Source of the DNA: Gammaproteobacteria bacterium
GTDB taxonomy: Bacteria; Pseudomonadota; Gammaproteobacteria; Arenicellales; JAJDZL01
Length of the DNA stretch: 35,041 nucleotides
Reading direction: 5' to 3'
Assembly: GCA_022823405.1 (NCBI GenBank)
Contig: JAJDXD010000065.1
Location: forward strand, 1 to 35,041
Numbering within the stretch: position 1 is the first letter of the stretch; each line of letters begins with the position of its first letter. The translations under genes and the position numbers were made by a program. The notes beneath the pieces are model-generated. The model was not told where the DNA came from. It ran no database searches and saw only the letters and a program-made list of their open reading frames with translations. Positions 1 through 9,333 of the stretch are shown here, one piece after another.

Positions 1-85
1 ACTCAAAACACAACTTTCCGGCAACCTGAGTTTCACTCCCTCCGAGTTGTTTGACACCGCTGCACGAGCGTTCAATCGTCCATAA
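1..85 (+). CDS. Possible 3' end of a truncated gene, unknown product
   Basis: One frame is open from the window edge and encodes 27 residues ending in TAA at 83-85. The tail reads like ordinary protein (it includes SFTPSELFDTAARAFNRP) and the other forward frame I checked stops earlier. No family can be named from so short a tail. An open stretch of this length can occur by chance, so this is a tentative call resting on residue composition and on the gene-poor stretch that follows. Confidence 0.4.
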   Translation, partial: LKTQLSGNLSFTPSELFDTAARAFNRP

Positions 86-582
86 TTGATCAGGATTCGT
101 TACTCCTATCGTGGAGTATCACGGCATAACGAAATGCTTACGTCTAGCGAGCTTCCATTGAACAACACAAAACTACATATTCTTGCTTAATAACAAAATC
201 TTATCTACATAAAATAGTCAAACCACGGTGCCGAGAACATCCAAATATTCATATTAATAGGGCAAATCACTATACGACTGTCGAAAACTATCCCAAAATG
301 CAAACTGAACCAATCAGTTTCTTGATGGGTGGAATTCAAGAGCTTTGCGCCTTGAATTTGTTAAGAGATGCGAATCATGTCTACTCGCAGACAAACTGAA
401 GTAGGAAATATGAGTCAGGTTTACATGGAAATTAAACGGAACCGATAGAAAATCAACTCTTATTTAGAAACAACAAGTGGATGCTACCCAAAACCGACTC
501 AAAGCTGTTTGTTTCAGTTTGCCAACGCCTAAAAACTCAGGGTAGAACTGAAAATCACAAAAATTGCGAATTTCTTGGAAGT
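86..582. other. Intergenic stretch with no recognised gene
   Basis: About 500 bp of AT-rich sequence lie between the possible gene tail at 1-85 and the 3' end of the HMG-CoA lyase gene. I see no long open frame, tRNA-like cloverleaf, clear terminator hairpin with a T tract, or repeat. It may hold transcription termination for the minus-strand operon, but nothing visible proves that. Confidence 0.5.
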
Positions 583-1497
583 TTAATGAACTGAAGCGTT
601 AACCAGTGCATTTGCAACGCGGGATGTGGGGGGCCGCTTCAAGTGCGAAAAAACGAATTCTGACACTTCAAGTAAGTCGTTTAAATTGACACCTGTATCT
701 ACACCCATTCCGTCCAGCATATAGATCACATCCTCAGTAGCGACATTGCCGCTCGCCCCTCGGGCATATGGACAACCTCCAAGTCCACCAATTGAACTAT
801 CAACTGTGGAGACACCATGCTCTAGGGCGGTAACAATATTTGGAAGAGCCTGACCGTAGGTATCGTGAAAGTGGACAGCGATTGATTCCAGTCCAATAGC
901 GCCTTCAACTGCACACAATAACTCTCGAGTTGAGTTTATTGTGCCCACACCTATGGTGTCGCCGAGCGAGACCTCATAGCATCCACACTCGATCAGACGT
1001 TTCGCAATTGGAACGACTTTACCTGCTGAAATCTTTCCTTCATATGGACACCCCAAAACACAGGAAACGTAACCTCTGACTGGGATGCCTATTTCTCGAG
1101 CTTTCTCCAATACTGGTTGGAATCGCTCAAACGATTGTTCAATACTGCAGTTCGTATTGCGCTGCGAAAAAGTTTCAGAAGCTGCTGTGAATATTGCGAC
1201 TTCATCCACATTAGAAGCGATCGCGTCCATCAGTCCCCTGATATTTGGTACGAGTGCAACTAAAGAGACATCTTCATGCCGTCCTACACTTTTCAATACT
1301 TCAGCAGTATTGGCCATTTTTGGTACCCATTTGGGTGACACAAAACTGCCAACTTCTATGGTTTTCAGTCCGCAGGCGGACAAACGATCCACGAGCTCAA
1401 CTCGAAATGCGACCGCGGTCTGTTCAGGTTCATTTTGGAGTCCATCACGGGGCCCTACCTCAACCAGCCGCACAAAATTGGGTTTGCCCTTATTCAT
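583..1497 (-). CDS. liuE: Hydroxymethylglutaryl-CoA lyase
   Basis: A 304-residue protein of the HMGL-like TIM-barrel family, which cleaves 3-hydroxy-3-methylglutaryl-CoA to acetoacetate and acetyl-CoA, the last step of leucine degradation. The N-terminal motif VEVGPRDGLQNE carries the conserved Arg-Asp used in metal and substrate binding. The HFHDTYGQ segment supplies metal-ligand histidines, and the C-terminal loop GGLGGCPYARGASGN contains the catalytic cysteine typical of true HMG-CoA lyases. Length is normal for bacterial enzymes. Its ATG overlaps the end of the upstream carboxylase alpha-subunit gene by 8 nt, which indicates translational coupling as the last gene of the minus-strand leucine operon. 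The symbol follows the Pseudomonas liu nomenclature. Confidence 0.93.
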   Translation of the reverse strand: MNKGKPNFVRLVEVGPRDGLQNEPEQTAVAFRVELVDRLSACGLKTIEVGSFVSPKWVPKMANTAEVLKSVGRHEDVSLVALVPNIRGLMDAIASNVDEVAIFTAASETFSQRNTNCSIEQSFERFQPVLEKAREIGIPVRGYVSCVLGCPYEGKISAGKVVPIAKRLIECGCYEVSLGDTIGVGTINSTRELLCAVEGAIGLESIAVHFHDTYGQALPNIVTALEHGVSTVDSSIGGLGGCPYARGASGNVATEDVIYMLDGMGVDTGVNLNDLLEVSEFVFSHLKRPPTSRVANALVNASVH

Positions 1498-3571
1498 TAT
1501 TGGAAATTCTGTCTGATTGCTTCGATGGTTCTACAAAGATACAACTGGCTCCTTCATCGACCAGTTGATTTTCAGAATATGGAATTGAAGTGACAACTCC
1601 GTCTATTGGACTGGCAATCGGATGTTCCATCTTCATCGCTTCAACAACGATCAAAACTTGTCCGGTTAATACAGATTCGCCTTCTTCAACCAAGACACGT
1701 GCAATTCGCCCAGGCAGTGGAGCAGTTAGTGAGCCGGTGTTAACATTTGTTGAACGCGCCGCAGAAAGTCGATCTGATAGCCGCAATCCATACCTTGAAC
1801 ATTGATGAAATAAATAAACTTCATCTTCCAGCGAAATCACTGGGAGTGACCATTTAACATCATCAATGGTTGCCTCAATCGCATGATCGAAGATTTGAAC
1901 ATTAAAGCATCTATACACTCGTTCTTTAACCTTGACAACAATCTGTTGCTCACTAAGAAGTACACTGACGTTGTAGATTTGGTCATTGCATTCAAATCCA
2001 CAGGCAAATTCTTTGTGAGAATTTAGTCGCCAGCCACTGTTTGTTTGCCACGGTGAATACTTGTCGTCATTCTCTATAAGGTCTTTTCTCCAAATTTCAG
2101 TTGATTTCGATGTCAGGTAGAGTATAGCTAACACCAAAATTTCAGCGGGCAACTCTCGAATTTGTGCAGTTAGTTCTGGCAGGTTATTTTCGACGAACTT
2201 GATATCGTGTGTACAGGTAGTGAAGTCATGAGTTGTCAGTAGGTTCGATAAAAATGCTACGTTTGTGTCGACACCGACTACGTGCAGATCTCTCAACGCC
2301 TTTTGAAGTCGTTCAGTGGCTTTTGATCGATCTGAGTCACTAACGACAACTTTAGCAATTAAGGGGTCGTAGTGTACATCAACCACATCATTCTGCCGAA
2401 CACCTGTGTGCATTTGCAAGTGATCTGATTCAGACGGATAACGTAGGTACCGGATTTGACCTGGTGACGGCAAAAATCCCTTCTCTGGATTTTCTGCGTA
2501 AATTCGCGCCTGAATTGAGTGTCCATTTGGAGAGCTCGGGATTTTCAATTGTGAAATCGACTCTCCTGCAGCAATTCTAAATTGCCACTCCACAAGGTCG
2601 AATCCCGTTACCTGTTCGGTCACCGGATGCTCGACCTGAAGTCGAGTGTTCATTTCCATGAAATAGAATTCATTGTTAGCCAGTAAAAACTCGACGGTTC
2701 CAACGCTGTGGTAATTGAGGGCTCTCGTGAGGGATATCGCAGCTGCGTACATTCGCTCGCGTGTATTCTGATTAATTTGCGGTGCTGGAGCCTCCTCCAC
2801 AATTTTCTGATATCGGCGCTGGGCAGAACAGTCTCGGTCAAACAGGTGGACAGCATTCCCTTGCTTGTCGGCTGCTATTTGAACCTCAACGTGTCTGGCG
2901 GAATTTAGGTACTTTTCAATGATGATGAGATCATTACCAAAGAATTCTTTAGCCTGAGCTTTCACTGCTACTAAACTCTCGGCCAACTGGTGTTCAGAGT
3001 GGACGATGCTCATCCCTCGCCCTCCGCCTCCTAGGGCAGCTTTGAGCAATACTGGAAAACCAATGGTTTGTGCCAGTTTGGCTAAGCTGTCATCGCTATA
3101 TTCAGTTTCTCGAAAACCAGGCAACACAGGTACACCAGCTTCAATAGCAATCGCAGCTGCTTGCGCTTTAGATGCCATGCGATCAATTACGTGAGAAGGC
3201 GGACCAATGAATTCAATGTTTTCTTTTTCACAGGATTCAGCTAGAATGCTATTCTCTGATAGAAATCCATAGCCCGGATGAAGCGCGTCTGCACCTACCA
3301 TTTTGGCCGCTTCGACTATTCGATCGACATTTAGGTAACTTTCAGAAGGGCGAGACGCACCAAGGTATACCGATTCATCCGCTAATGAATTGTGTAGGGC
3401 ATCTCGGTCTGCGTCAGAGTAGACTGTCGCAACAGGAATATTGAGGCGTTGTGCTGTTCGAATGATCCGACAGGCGATCTCACCGCGGTTGGCAATCAGT
3501 AGTTTTCGAAACAACTGTTTAATCCATTCAGTGCTTTCGCCAGGCAGGTGATCGCTTATCAAGAAAGGCAC
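1490..3571 (-). CDS. liuD: Methylcrotonyl-CoA carboxylase, biotin-carrying alpha subunit
   Basis: A 693-residue acyl-CoA carboxylase alpha subunit. The biotin carboxylase domain begins at FRKLLIANRGEIACRI (about residue 20), has the glycine-rich ATP-grasp loop GGGGRGM, and extends to about residue 465. The C-terminal BCCP domain carries EAMKME, with the lysine to be biotinylated near residue 647. With the beta subunit it carboxylates 3-methylcrotonyl-CoA. The start is uncertain. The ATG at 3571 overlaps the preceding hydratase gene by 44 nt and adds about 19 residues ahead of the usual family N-terminus. A TTG at 3514 lies directly before the conserved FRKLLIANRGE and would avoid the overlap. 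The context with liuB, liuC and liuE favours methylcrotonyl-CoA over propionyl-CoA as substrate. Confidence 0.93.
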   Translation of the reverse strand: MPFLISDHLPGESTEWIKQLFRKLLIANRGEIACRIIRTAQRLNIPVATVYSDADRDALHNSLADESVYLGASRPSESYLNVDRIVEAAKMVGADALHPGYGFLSENSILAESCEKENIEFIGPPSHVIDRMASKAQAAAIAIEAGVPVLPGFRETEYSDDSLAKLAQTIGFPVLLKAALGGGGRGMSIVHSEHQLAESLVAVKAQAKEFFGNDLIIIEKYLNSARHVEVQIAADKQGNAVHLFDRDCSAQRRYQKIVEEAPAPQINQNTRERMYAAAISLTRALNYHSVGTVEFLLANNEFYFMEMNTRLQVEHPVTEQVTGFDLVEWQFRIAAGESISQLKIPSSPNGHSIQARIYAENPEKGFLPSPGQIRYLRYPSESDHLQMHTGVRQNDVVDVHYDPLIAKVVVSDSDRSKATERLQKALRDLHVVGVDTNVAFLSNLLTTHDFTTCTHDIKFVENNLPELTAQIRELPAEILVLAILYLTSKSTEIWRKDLIENDDKYSPWQTNSGWRLNSHKEFACGFECNDQIYNVSVLLSEQQIVVKVKERVYRCFNVQIFDHAIEATIDDVKWSLPVISLEDEVYLFHQCSRYGLRLSDRLSAARSTNVNTGSLTAPLPGRIARVLVEEGESVLTGQVLIVVEAMKMEHPIASPIDGVVTSIPYSENQLVDEGASCIFVEPSKQSDRISNNE

Positions 3572-4328
3572 CGACGCCTTCCTTTCCTTCTTCGGAGGCT
3601 CTGATGCTTGATATTAAGACAGCAGTGTGTTTTTGAAACTCTTCGCCCATTGATGGCGAAAATTTATCAATGACAAGACTCTTCGCCACTTTTTGAGCAT
3701 TAGGTCCGCAAGAAAGAAGTTCACGCATTATTTCAGCTTCAGATTCCGCAAGTAATTCAGCTTCACTAGATTCGTGAACCAATCCCGCATGGCGAGCTGC
3801 AGACGCATCGAATCTCTCACCAGTCAAAATGTAGCGTTTCGCGATTCGAGGGCCCATGGCATTGACGACGTATGGACCGATGACCGCAGGAATCAATCCT
3901 AGTTTCACCTCAGACAAACTGAAGACAGTAGAGCTTTCGGCCAACACAATATCACAGCAGGCGATTAGTCCCACTCCACCACCATAAACTGCACCATGGA
4001 CAACCGCCACAGTAGGTTTCGGGAAACTATACAGTGAATACATCATGTGGGCCATTTTCATGGCATCGCGATAGTTTTCCTCCTGAGCATATTCAGCTGT
4101 TCGTTTCATCCAGTTCAAATTTGCACCAGCACAAAAACTCGCGCCAGCTCCTTTAACGCAAAGAATCCTGACTGTTTCATTGGCCCGCAATTGCTGAAGA
4201 GCATTTGTGATGTCTTCAATCATAAATTCATCAAAAGCATTGTGGACATTGGGACGATTCAGCAGCAGTGTACAGATTCCCTCCGGGGTTACATCAACTT
4301 TGATTGATTCGAACTGTTGAGTGGGCAT
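3528..4328 (-). CDS. liuC: Methylglutaconyl-CoA hydratase (enoyl-CoA hydratase family)
   Basis: A 266-residue crotonase-fold protein. The oxyanion-hole region is visible as GAGASFCAGANLNWM (first oxyanion strand) and HGAVYGGGVGLIACCDIVLA (second). The segment SEVKLGLIPAVIGPYV is typical of the hydratase branch used in leucine catabolism. It is expected to hydrate 3-methylglutaconyl-CoA to HMG-CoA, between the carboxylase and the lyase. The gene lies 8 nt downstream of liuB and overlaps the annotated ATG of liuD. Crotonase sequence alone does not fix the substrate; the assignment rests on its position inside the carboxylase-lyase operon. Confidence 0.88.
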   Translation of the reverse strand: MPTQQFESIKVDVTPEGICTLLLNRPNVHNAFDEFMIEDITNALQQLRANETVRILCVKGAGASFCAGANLNWMKRTAEYAQEENYRDAMKMAHMMYSLYSFPKPTVAVVHGAVYGGGVGLIACCDIVLAESSTVFSLSEVKLGLIPAVIGPYVVNAMGPRIAKRYILTGERFDASAARHAGLVHESSEAELLAESEAEIMRELLSCGPNAQKVAKSLVIDKFSPSMGEEFQKHTAVLISSIRASEEGKEGVGAFLDKRSPAWRKH

Positions 4329-4336
4329 GATTGAAG

Positions 4337-5938
4337 TTACATTCTGAAAATTCCGAATCGGGTTGGTTCATCCGGTGCGTTATATGCTGCCGAAAGCGCC
4401 AGCCCCAATACTGTTCGAGTGTCTGCCGGATCAATGATTCCATCGTCCCAGAGCCTCGCGCTGGAATAATAAGGGCGACCCTCATTTTCATACTGATCCA
4501 AAATTGACTGCTTGAACTTTTGCTGCTCTGATTCAGGCCACGGGTCGCCTTTCACACTATCAGCTCGTACCTGGGTGAGAACGTTGCCAGCCTGTTCGCC
4601 GCCCATTACTGAGATTCTTGCATTGGGCCACATCCATAAAAAGCGGGGCGAATATGCGCGCCCACACATTGCATAATTACCTGCTCCAAAGCTGCCACCG
4701 ATAATGATTGTGAATTTTGGCACATTTGCACAAGCGACAGCCGTAACCATCTTCGCACCATCTTTGGCTATTCCACCCGCTTCATATTTCTTTCCGACCA
4801 TGAATCCAGCAATATTCTGTAGAAAAATCAATGGAACATTTCGTTGGCAACAGAGTTCGATGAAGTGAGCCGCTTTCAACGCAGATTCAGAATATAGAAT
4901 GCCCTTGTTTGCAACAATTCCGACCGGGTAGCCCATCAGGTGAGCAAATCCACACACCAGAGTCTCACCATAAAGCCGCTTGAATTCATGAAATTCACTT
5001 CCGTCTACAAGTCGGGCAATGACCTCCCTTACATCATAGGACTGTCTGAGGTCAGTGGGCACAATACCATACAAGTCACTTGCCTCATACAGTGGTTCTT
5101 GGGGAGCCTGAACTTCTATGTTCAGGCGTTTCGAACGGTTTAATGTGGCCACAATTTCCCTGATCATCGAAAGAGCGTGTTCATCGTCGTCAGCACAGTG
5201 ATCGGTGATACCGGACTCACGAGAGTGGACATCTGCACCTCCGAGTTCTTCAGCCGTGACCGATTCACCCGTAGCAGCTTTGACAAGCGGTGGCCCGCCT
5301 AGGAATATTGTGCCCTGACCGCGGACGATTATGGATTCATCGCACATTGACGGCACATAGGCACCACCAGCGGTACAAGAGCCCATGACCGCAGCAATCT
5401 GAGGGATTTTGGCCGCTGACATCGTAGCCTGATTGAAAAATATGCGCCCGAAGTGCTCTCTATCCGGGAAAACGTCATCCTGTCTTGGAAGAAAAGCACC
5501 GCCAGAATCAACCAAATATATACAGGGGAGATTGTTTTGTAATGCGATTTCCTGAGCACGCAGGTGTTTTTTGACGGTCATGGGGTAATAGGTTCCACCT
5601 TTGACCGTCGCATCATTGGCAAAGACCATACACTCCCGACCTTGAATCGATCCGATGCCAGTTACGATCCCAGCTGCAGGAACGTTGTCGTCATACATCT
5701 GATAGGCCGCATATGGCGCCACTTCCAGAAAAGGGGAACCGCGATCCAACAGTAGTCGAATTCGATCTCGGGGTAGTAACTTTCCACGTGATTGATGTTT
5801 TTGGCGGGAGCGCTCGCTGCCCCCAACTTGAATGGCGGAAAGTGTTTGATTGAGGTCATCTACCAAGGTCGACATTGCTTGGTAGCGATCGACAAACTCA
5901 GGACTATTTTTGTTGATGTTTGATGGAATAACTGGCAT
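4337..5938 (-). CDS. liuB: Methylcrotonyl-CoA carboxylase, carboxyltransferase beta subunit
   Basis: A 533-residue carboxyltransferase of the acyl-CoA carboxylase beta family. It has the duplicated crotonase-like halves: an N-terminal half with [20 protein letters not shown] and [15 protein letters not shown], and a C-terminal half with [20 protein letters not shown] followed by [16 protein letters not shown]. The FMVGKKYE and [14 protein letters not shown] stretches are characteristic of methylcrotonyl-CoA rather than propionyl-CoA or acetyl-CoA carboxyltransferases. Length matches the family, which is about 535 residues. It transfers the carboxyl group from biotin on the alpha subunit to methylcrotonyl-CoA. 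It lies 30 nt after the DsbA-like gene and 8 nt before liuC in one transcription unit. Confidence 0.94.
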   Translation of the reverse strand: MPVIPSNINKNSPEFVDRYQAMSTLVDDLNQTLSAIQVGGSERSRQKHQSRGKLLPRDRIRLLLDRGSPFLEVAPYAAYQMYDDNVPAAGIVTGIGSIQGRECMVFANDATVKGGTYYPMTVKKHLRAQEIALQNNLPCIYLVDSGGAFLPRQDDVFPDREHFGRIFFNQATMSAAKIPQIAAVMGSCTAGGAYVPSMCDESIIVRGQGTIFLGGPPLVKAATGESVTAEELGGADVHSRESGITDHCADDDEHALSMIREIVATLNRSKRLNIEVQAPQEPLYEASDLYGIVPTDLRQSYDVREVIARLVDGSEFHEFKRLYGETLVCGFAHLMGYPVGIVANKGILYSESALKAAHFIELCCQRNVPLIFLQNIAGFMVGKKYEAGGIAKDGAKMVTAVACANVPKFTIIIGGSFGAGNYAMCGRAYSPRFLWMWPNARISVMGGEQAGNVLTQVRADSVKGDPWPESEQQKFKQSILDQYENEGRPYYSSARLWDDGIIDPADTRTVLGLALSAAYNAPDEPTRFGIFRM

Positions 5939-5968
5939 GATTTTGGGTGCTGGGGTTCAACCCCTTAA

Positions 5969-6574
5969 CTACCAACCTCCAGATTCAAGCCACGACTCAA
6001 CATGATTCAAGCGGTCGTGTCCCCAGAATGGCTCGTTGTCAACAATGAAAAATGGTGAACCGAATACACCTCGTTCAATAGCCCTGTCGGTTTCTTCGCG
6101 AACTTTAAGTTTGATGTCTGGATTCTCAAGTGCATCGTTTACTGCATTGGCATCAAAGCCCAAACTAGTGGCTACTTCGACGACAGTCGGTGATTTTGAA
6201 ATGTTCAAATTCTTGACAAAGTACGCGCGAAAACTCGCTTGCGCAAACTGTCTGGCGCTTTCCGATCCGTACTCATCTCTAATCCAATAAAACACGCGAG
6301 AAGGTGCAACACTTGAAACGGGAAATACACTCGGAACTGAAAATTCGATTCGGTGATAGCGAGCAACGCGATCCAAGTCTCGAGCACTGTATTGATTAAC
6401 CATCGGAATTTGAACCAGCGGTTTTCGACCTGTAACTTTCATGACTGCGCCCATGACATATGGGCGCCAGATGATCTCACAGCTGCAACGCTGTGAGAAC
6501 TCGTCCATCACCTCGCTTGAAAAATAACCGTATGGTGAAGAGAAATCGAAATAAAAATCAATCGTTTTGTTCAC
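5969..6574 (-). CDS. DsbA-family protein, 2-hydroxychromene-2-carboxylate isomerase-like
   Basis: A 201-residue thioredoxin-fold protein of the HCCA isomerase / GST-kappa branch of the DsbA superfamily. The N-terminus FYFDFSSPYGYFSSEV carries the catalytic serine in place of a CxxC pair. VFGSPFFIVDNEPFWGHDRL near the C-terminus is the cis-proline and G-site region of the family. There is no signal peptide, so it should be cytoplasmic. Members typically use glutathione. Its substrate here is unknown: none of the leucine pathway steps needs such an isomerase. The start codon is GTG (6572-6574 on the plus strand reads CAC). It sits 32 nt after the thiolase and 30 nt before liuB, so it is very probably co-transcribed with the leucine genes. 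Confidence 0.85.
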   Translation of the reverse strand: MNKTIDFYFDFSSPYGYFSSEVMDEFSQRCSCEIIWRPYVMGAVMKVTGRKPLVQIPMVNQYSARDLDRVARYHRIEFSVPSVFPVSSVAPSRVFYWIRDEYGSESARQFAQASFRAYFVKNLNISKSPTVVEVATSLGFDANAVNDALENPDIKLKVREETDRAIERGVFGSPFFIVDNEPFWGHDRLNHVESWLESGGW

Positions 6575-6606
6575 TTTTGAGAGCCTCGCGAAAGAACTGG
6601 GCGATA

Positions 6607-7791
6607 CTAAGTGCGCACTACGCCAATCGCTGTAGCTTCACCACCGCCAATGCAAAGCGAGGCAACGCCGCGCTTTAGATCGTATCGTTCCATCGCTGCA
6701 ATCAGAGTAACCAGAATTCGCGTGCCTGAAGCCCCAACAGGATGACCCAGTGCACAAGCACCACCATGAATATTCATCCGATCATGCGGAATCTTCAAAC
6801 TGTGCATTGCTGCCATCGTAACTACTGCAAATGCCTCGTTGACTTCAAAAAGATCAACGTCATCGACTGACCAATTGAGTTTATCGAGTAACGTACTGAT
6901 CGCACCGATTGGTGCAGTTGGAAAAAGATTGGGTTCTGCGGCAAAAGTGGTGTGCCCAACCAGTCGTGCTTTAATTGGCTTATCGCGGCGTTGGACTTCA
7001 GCCTCTGACATCAATACTACGGTTGCACCACCATCTGAAATTGAGCTGGAATTGGCAGCAGTAACGCTGCCGTTTTTACGAAATGCAGGTCTAAGAAATG
7101 GGATTTTTTCAGAATTGGTTGTTTCAGGCTGTTCATCATTTGTTACTTCATAAGTTTCTTTTCTCGTAGAAACTTGAACCGGTGTGATCTCCCGAGCAAA
7201 TGTGCCGCTTTGGGTCGCCTTCTGCGCTCGGGTCAAAGATTCAATTGCAAATTCATCCTGTGCCTCCCGACTGAACTGATAAGACTCGGCACAGTCTTCA
7301 GCGAACTCTCCCATCAGTGCACCTTTCTGGTACGCATCTTCAAGACCGTCAGCGAACATATGATCGAGAACCTGGTTATGTCCCATGCGAAACCCACCCC
7401 TCGCCTTGGGCAGGATGTAGGGAGCATTGCTCATGCTTTCCAGACCACCTGTTGCGACAACAGAGTTGGTCCCCGCAACGATTGAATCGTACCCGAGCAT
7501 GACTGTCTTCATGCCAGAGCCGCACATTTTGTTGACTGTTGTGCATCCGACGGATTTAGGGATGCCTGCGGCAAGTGCTGCCTGCCGTGCAGGCGCCTGA
7601 CCAATCCCCGCTGGCAGTACGCAGCCCATTAGCACTTCATCAACATCGGATCCTGAGATGTCAGAATCTTCAAGTGCTGCTTGAATCGAGGCAGCTCCGA
7701 TCTGTGGCGCGGTTAGTGGGGAGAGTCGACCCTGAAAGCCACCAATCGGTGTTCGGGCCAATCCTGTAACGACGACGGATGAATTTTCCAT
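6607..7791 (-). CDS. Acetyl-CoA C-acetyltransferase (thiolase)
   Basis: A 394-residue degradative or biosynthetic-type thiolase. Cys90 in the segment VNKMCGSGMK is the acyl-accepting nucleophile. GGACALGHPVGASGTRI carries the active-site histidine, and the C-terminal SLCIGGGEATAIGVVR carries the second catalytic cysteine. Length is typical for thiolase II enzymes. It interconverts two acetyl-CoA and acetoacetyl-CoA. In a leucine operon it would process acetoacetyl-CoA after acetoacetate, the HMG-CoA lyase product, has been activated. No CoA-transferase or acetoacetyl-CoA synthetase gene is visible here, so that activation must be encoded elsewhere. It is spaced 31 nt from isovaleryl-CoA dehydrogenase in the same operon. 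Confidence 0.93.
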   Translation of the reverse strand: MENSSVVVTGLARTPIGGFQGRLSPLTAPQIGAASIQAALEDSDISGSDVDEVLMGCVLPAGIGQAPARQAALAAGIPKSVGCTTVNKMCGSGMKTVMLGYDSIVAGTNSVVATGGLESMSNAPYILPKARGGFRMGHNQVLDHMFADGLEDAYQKGALMGEFAEDCAESYQFSREAQDEFAIESLTRAQKATQSGTFAREITPVQVSTRKETYEVTNDEQPETTNSEKIPFLRPAFRKNGSVTAANSSSISDGGATVVLMSEAEVQRRDKPIKARLVGHTTFAAEPNLFPTAPIGAISTLLDKLNWSVDDVDLFEVNEAFAVVTMAAMHSLKIPHDRMNIHGGACALGHPVGASGTRILVTLIAAMERYDLKRGVASLCIGGGEATAIGVVRT

Positions 7792-7822
7792 TGATGTTGT
7801 TCCTGTTGAGTAAAAAAGTGAA

Positions 7823-8992
7823 TTAAGAGGTTTCTTCGAATAGTTCTCGTCCGATCAGCATGCGACGAATTTCGCTGGTTCCCGCCCCAATTTCATAGAG
7901 TTTGGCATCTCTCAGTAGACGACCTGTAGGCATTTCGTTAATGTAGCCCATGGCACCGAGTGCCTGAATCGCCTGTAATGCGCATTCAGTCGCTTTTTCC
8001 GCTGTAAACAGAATCGTCGCCGCGGCATCCTTTCTGGTTGTTTCGCCGCGATCACAGGCTTTTGCCACTGCGTATGCGTAAGCCCTAGAGGCATTCAAGA
8101 AAGTGTACATATCGGCCATTTTGCCCTGAATGAATTGAAACTCGCCAATACTTTTACCAAATTGCTTGCGTTCGTGCACGTAAGGTACGACAGTATCGAG
8201 GCAAGCCTGCATGATACCGAGCGGGCCGCCTGCCAAAACAACTCGTTCGTAATCAAGACCACTCATCAGGACCCGAACGCCACCACCGACTTCACCCAAT
8301 ACGTTTTCTGGCGGCACTGCACAATTTTCGAATATCAACTCACAGGTGTTGGAGCCTCGCATACCGAGCTTGTCCAGTTTTTGCGCTGTCGAAAATCCGT
8401 CAAACTCACGTTCGATCAGAAAAGCGGTGATTCCGCGGCTTCCTGCCAGTGGGTCTGTTTTAGCATAAACGACCAGTACATCAGCGTCCGGACCATTTGT
8501 AATCCACATTTTGTTGCCATTCAACACAAAGTGATCATCTTCAGCAACAGCTTCCAAACGCATACTCACGACATCCGACCCTGAATTGGGTTCTGTCATT
8601 GCGAGCGCGCCGACATGTTCGCCACTAATGAGTCTAGGCAGGTACTGATTTCGTTGCTCATCGGTGCCGTTTCTGTATATCTGGTTCACTGCCAGGTTTG
8701 AATGAGCGCCATAGGAAAGCCCAACCGAGGCTGATGCACGGCTTATTTCTTCCATCGCGACTACGTGCTCCAGATAGCCCATTCCGGCCCCGCCATATTG
8801 TTCGCTGACGGTAATACCCAGTAGACCCATCTCACCCATCGCCAGCCACAAATGGAGTGGAAATTCGTTCGACTGATCAATTTCGGCAGCAAGTGGTGCA
8901 ATTTGCTCCTGTGCAAATTCCTGTACGCTTGAGCGAAGCAGGTCGACGGTCTCGCCCAATCCGAAATTTAGCGTCGCATGCGAAGTACTCAT
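7823..8992 (-). CDS. liuA: Isovaleryl-CoA dehydrogenase
   Basis: A 389-residue acyl-CoA dehydrogenase, first gene of the minus-strand operon. It has the N-terminal helical domain, the central FAD-binding strand region ([18 protein letters not shown] and [18 protein letters not shown]) and the C-terminal helical domain ending in [19 protein letters not shown]. The segment [18 protein letters not shown] places the catalytic glutamate at the position used by isovaleryl-CoA dehydrogenases (equivalent to human Glu254) rather than the C-terminal position of other acyl-CoA dehydrogenases. It oxidises isovaleryl-CoA to 3-methylcrotonyl-CoA and passes electrons to ETF. The ATG at 8990-8992 has only a weak ribosome binding site. 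A sigma-70-like promoter lies about 60 nt upstream. Confidence 0.94.
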   Translation of the reverse strand: MSTSHATLNFGLGETVDLLRSSVQEFAQEQIAPLAAEIDQSNEFPLHLWLAMGEMGLLGITVSEQYGGAGMGYLEHVVAMEEISRASASVGLSYGAHSNLAVNQIYRNGTDEQRNQYLPRLISGEHVGALAMTEPNSGSDVVSMRLEAVAEDDHFVLNGNKMWITNGPDADVLVVYAKTDPLAGSRGITAFLIEREFDGFSTAQKLDKLGMRGSNTCELIFENCAVPPENVLGEVGGGVRVLMSGLDYERVVLAGGPLGIMQACLDTVVPYVHERKQFGKSIGEFQFIQGKMADMYTFLNASRAYAYAVAKACDRGETTRKDAAATILFTAEKATECALQAIQALGAMGYINEMPTGRLLRDAKLYEIGAGTSEIRRMLIGRELFEETS

Positions 8993-9050
8993 ATTAACCG
9001 GGATGCGCCATCATTACTGAAAATCGGTATGCCAGCAGAAGATGAAACAG

Positions 9051-9078
9051 ATAGTATCCGTTACCGCTGGTTATGCAA
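9051..9078 (-). promoter_or_regulatory. Putative sigma-70 promoter of the leucine operon
   Basis: Read on the minus strand, TTGCAT (9078-9073) is followed after 16 nt by TACTAT (9056-9051). Both hexamers are close to the consensus. Transcription would start near 9044 and give a leader of roughly 50 nt before the liuA ATG. I see no obvious LiuR-type palindrome next to it, and no regulator gene is adjacent. This is a prediction from sequence only. Confidence 0.5.
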
Positions 9079-9333
9079 GAAAATAGAGAAATATCCGTGT
9101 TAAATCGAAAAATCGAACATTAGTTCAATCAACTGGTCATTATATAAATTTGGTTGAGTACCATTGGTATTGCGAATAATTGAATCCAGTTTGAGGCGTA
9201 TTCTTTGTGTCATTGCATGTCGATGAATTCTCTTTTGTAATTGAGTCCTTTTAAACTCATAAAATGAAGGTGCGAAGTGAAATAAACGCACGCACACTAG
9301 CACTTGTTCTTATTCTTGATTTATCTGCTCCCC

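Noticed and set aside
1085-1516. 143-codon open frame on the plus strand within the HMG-CoA lyase gene
   Set aside because: It is antisense to a clearly functional gene, has no recognisable domain, and reflects codon bias of the opposite strand.
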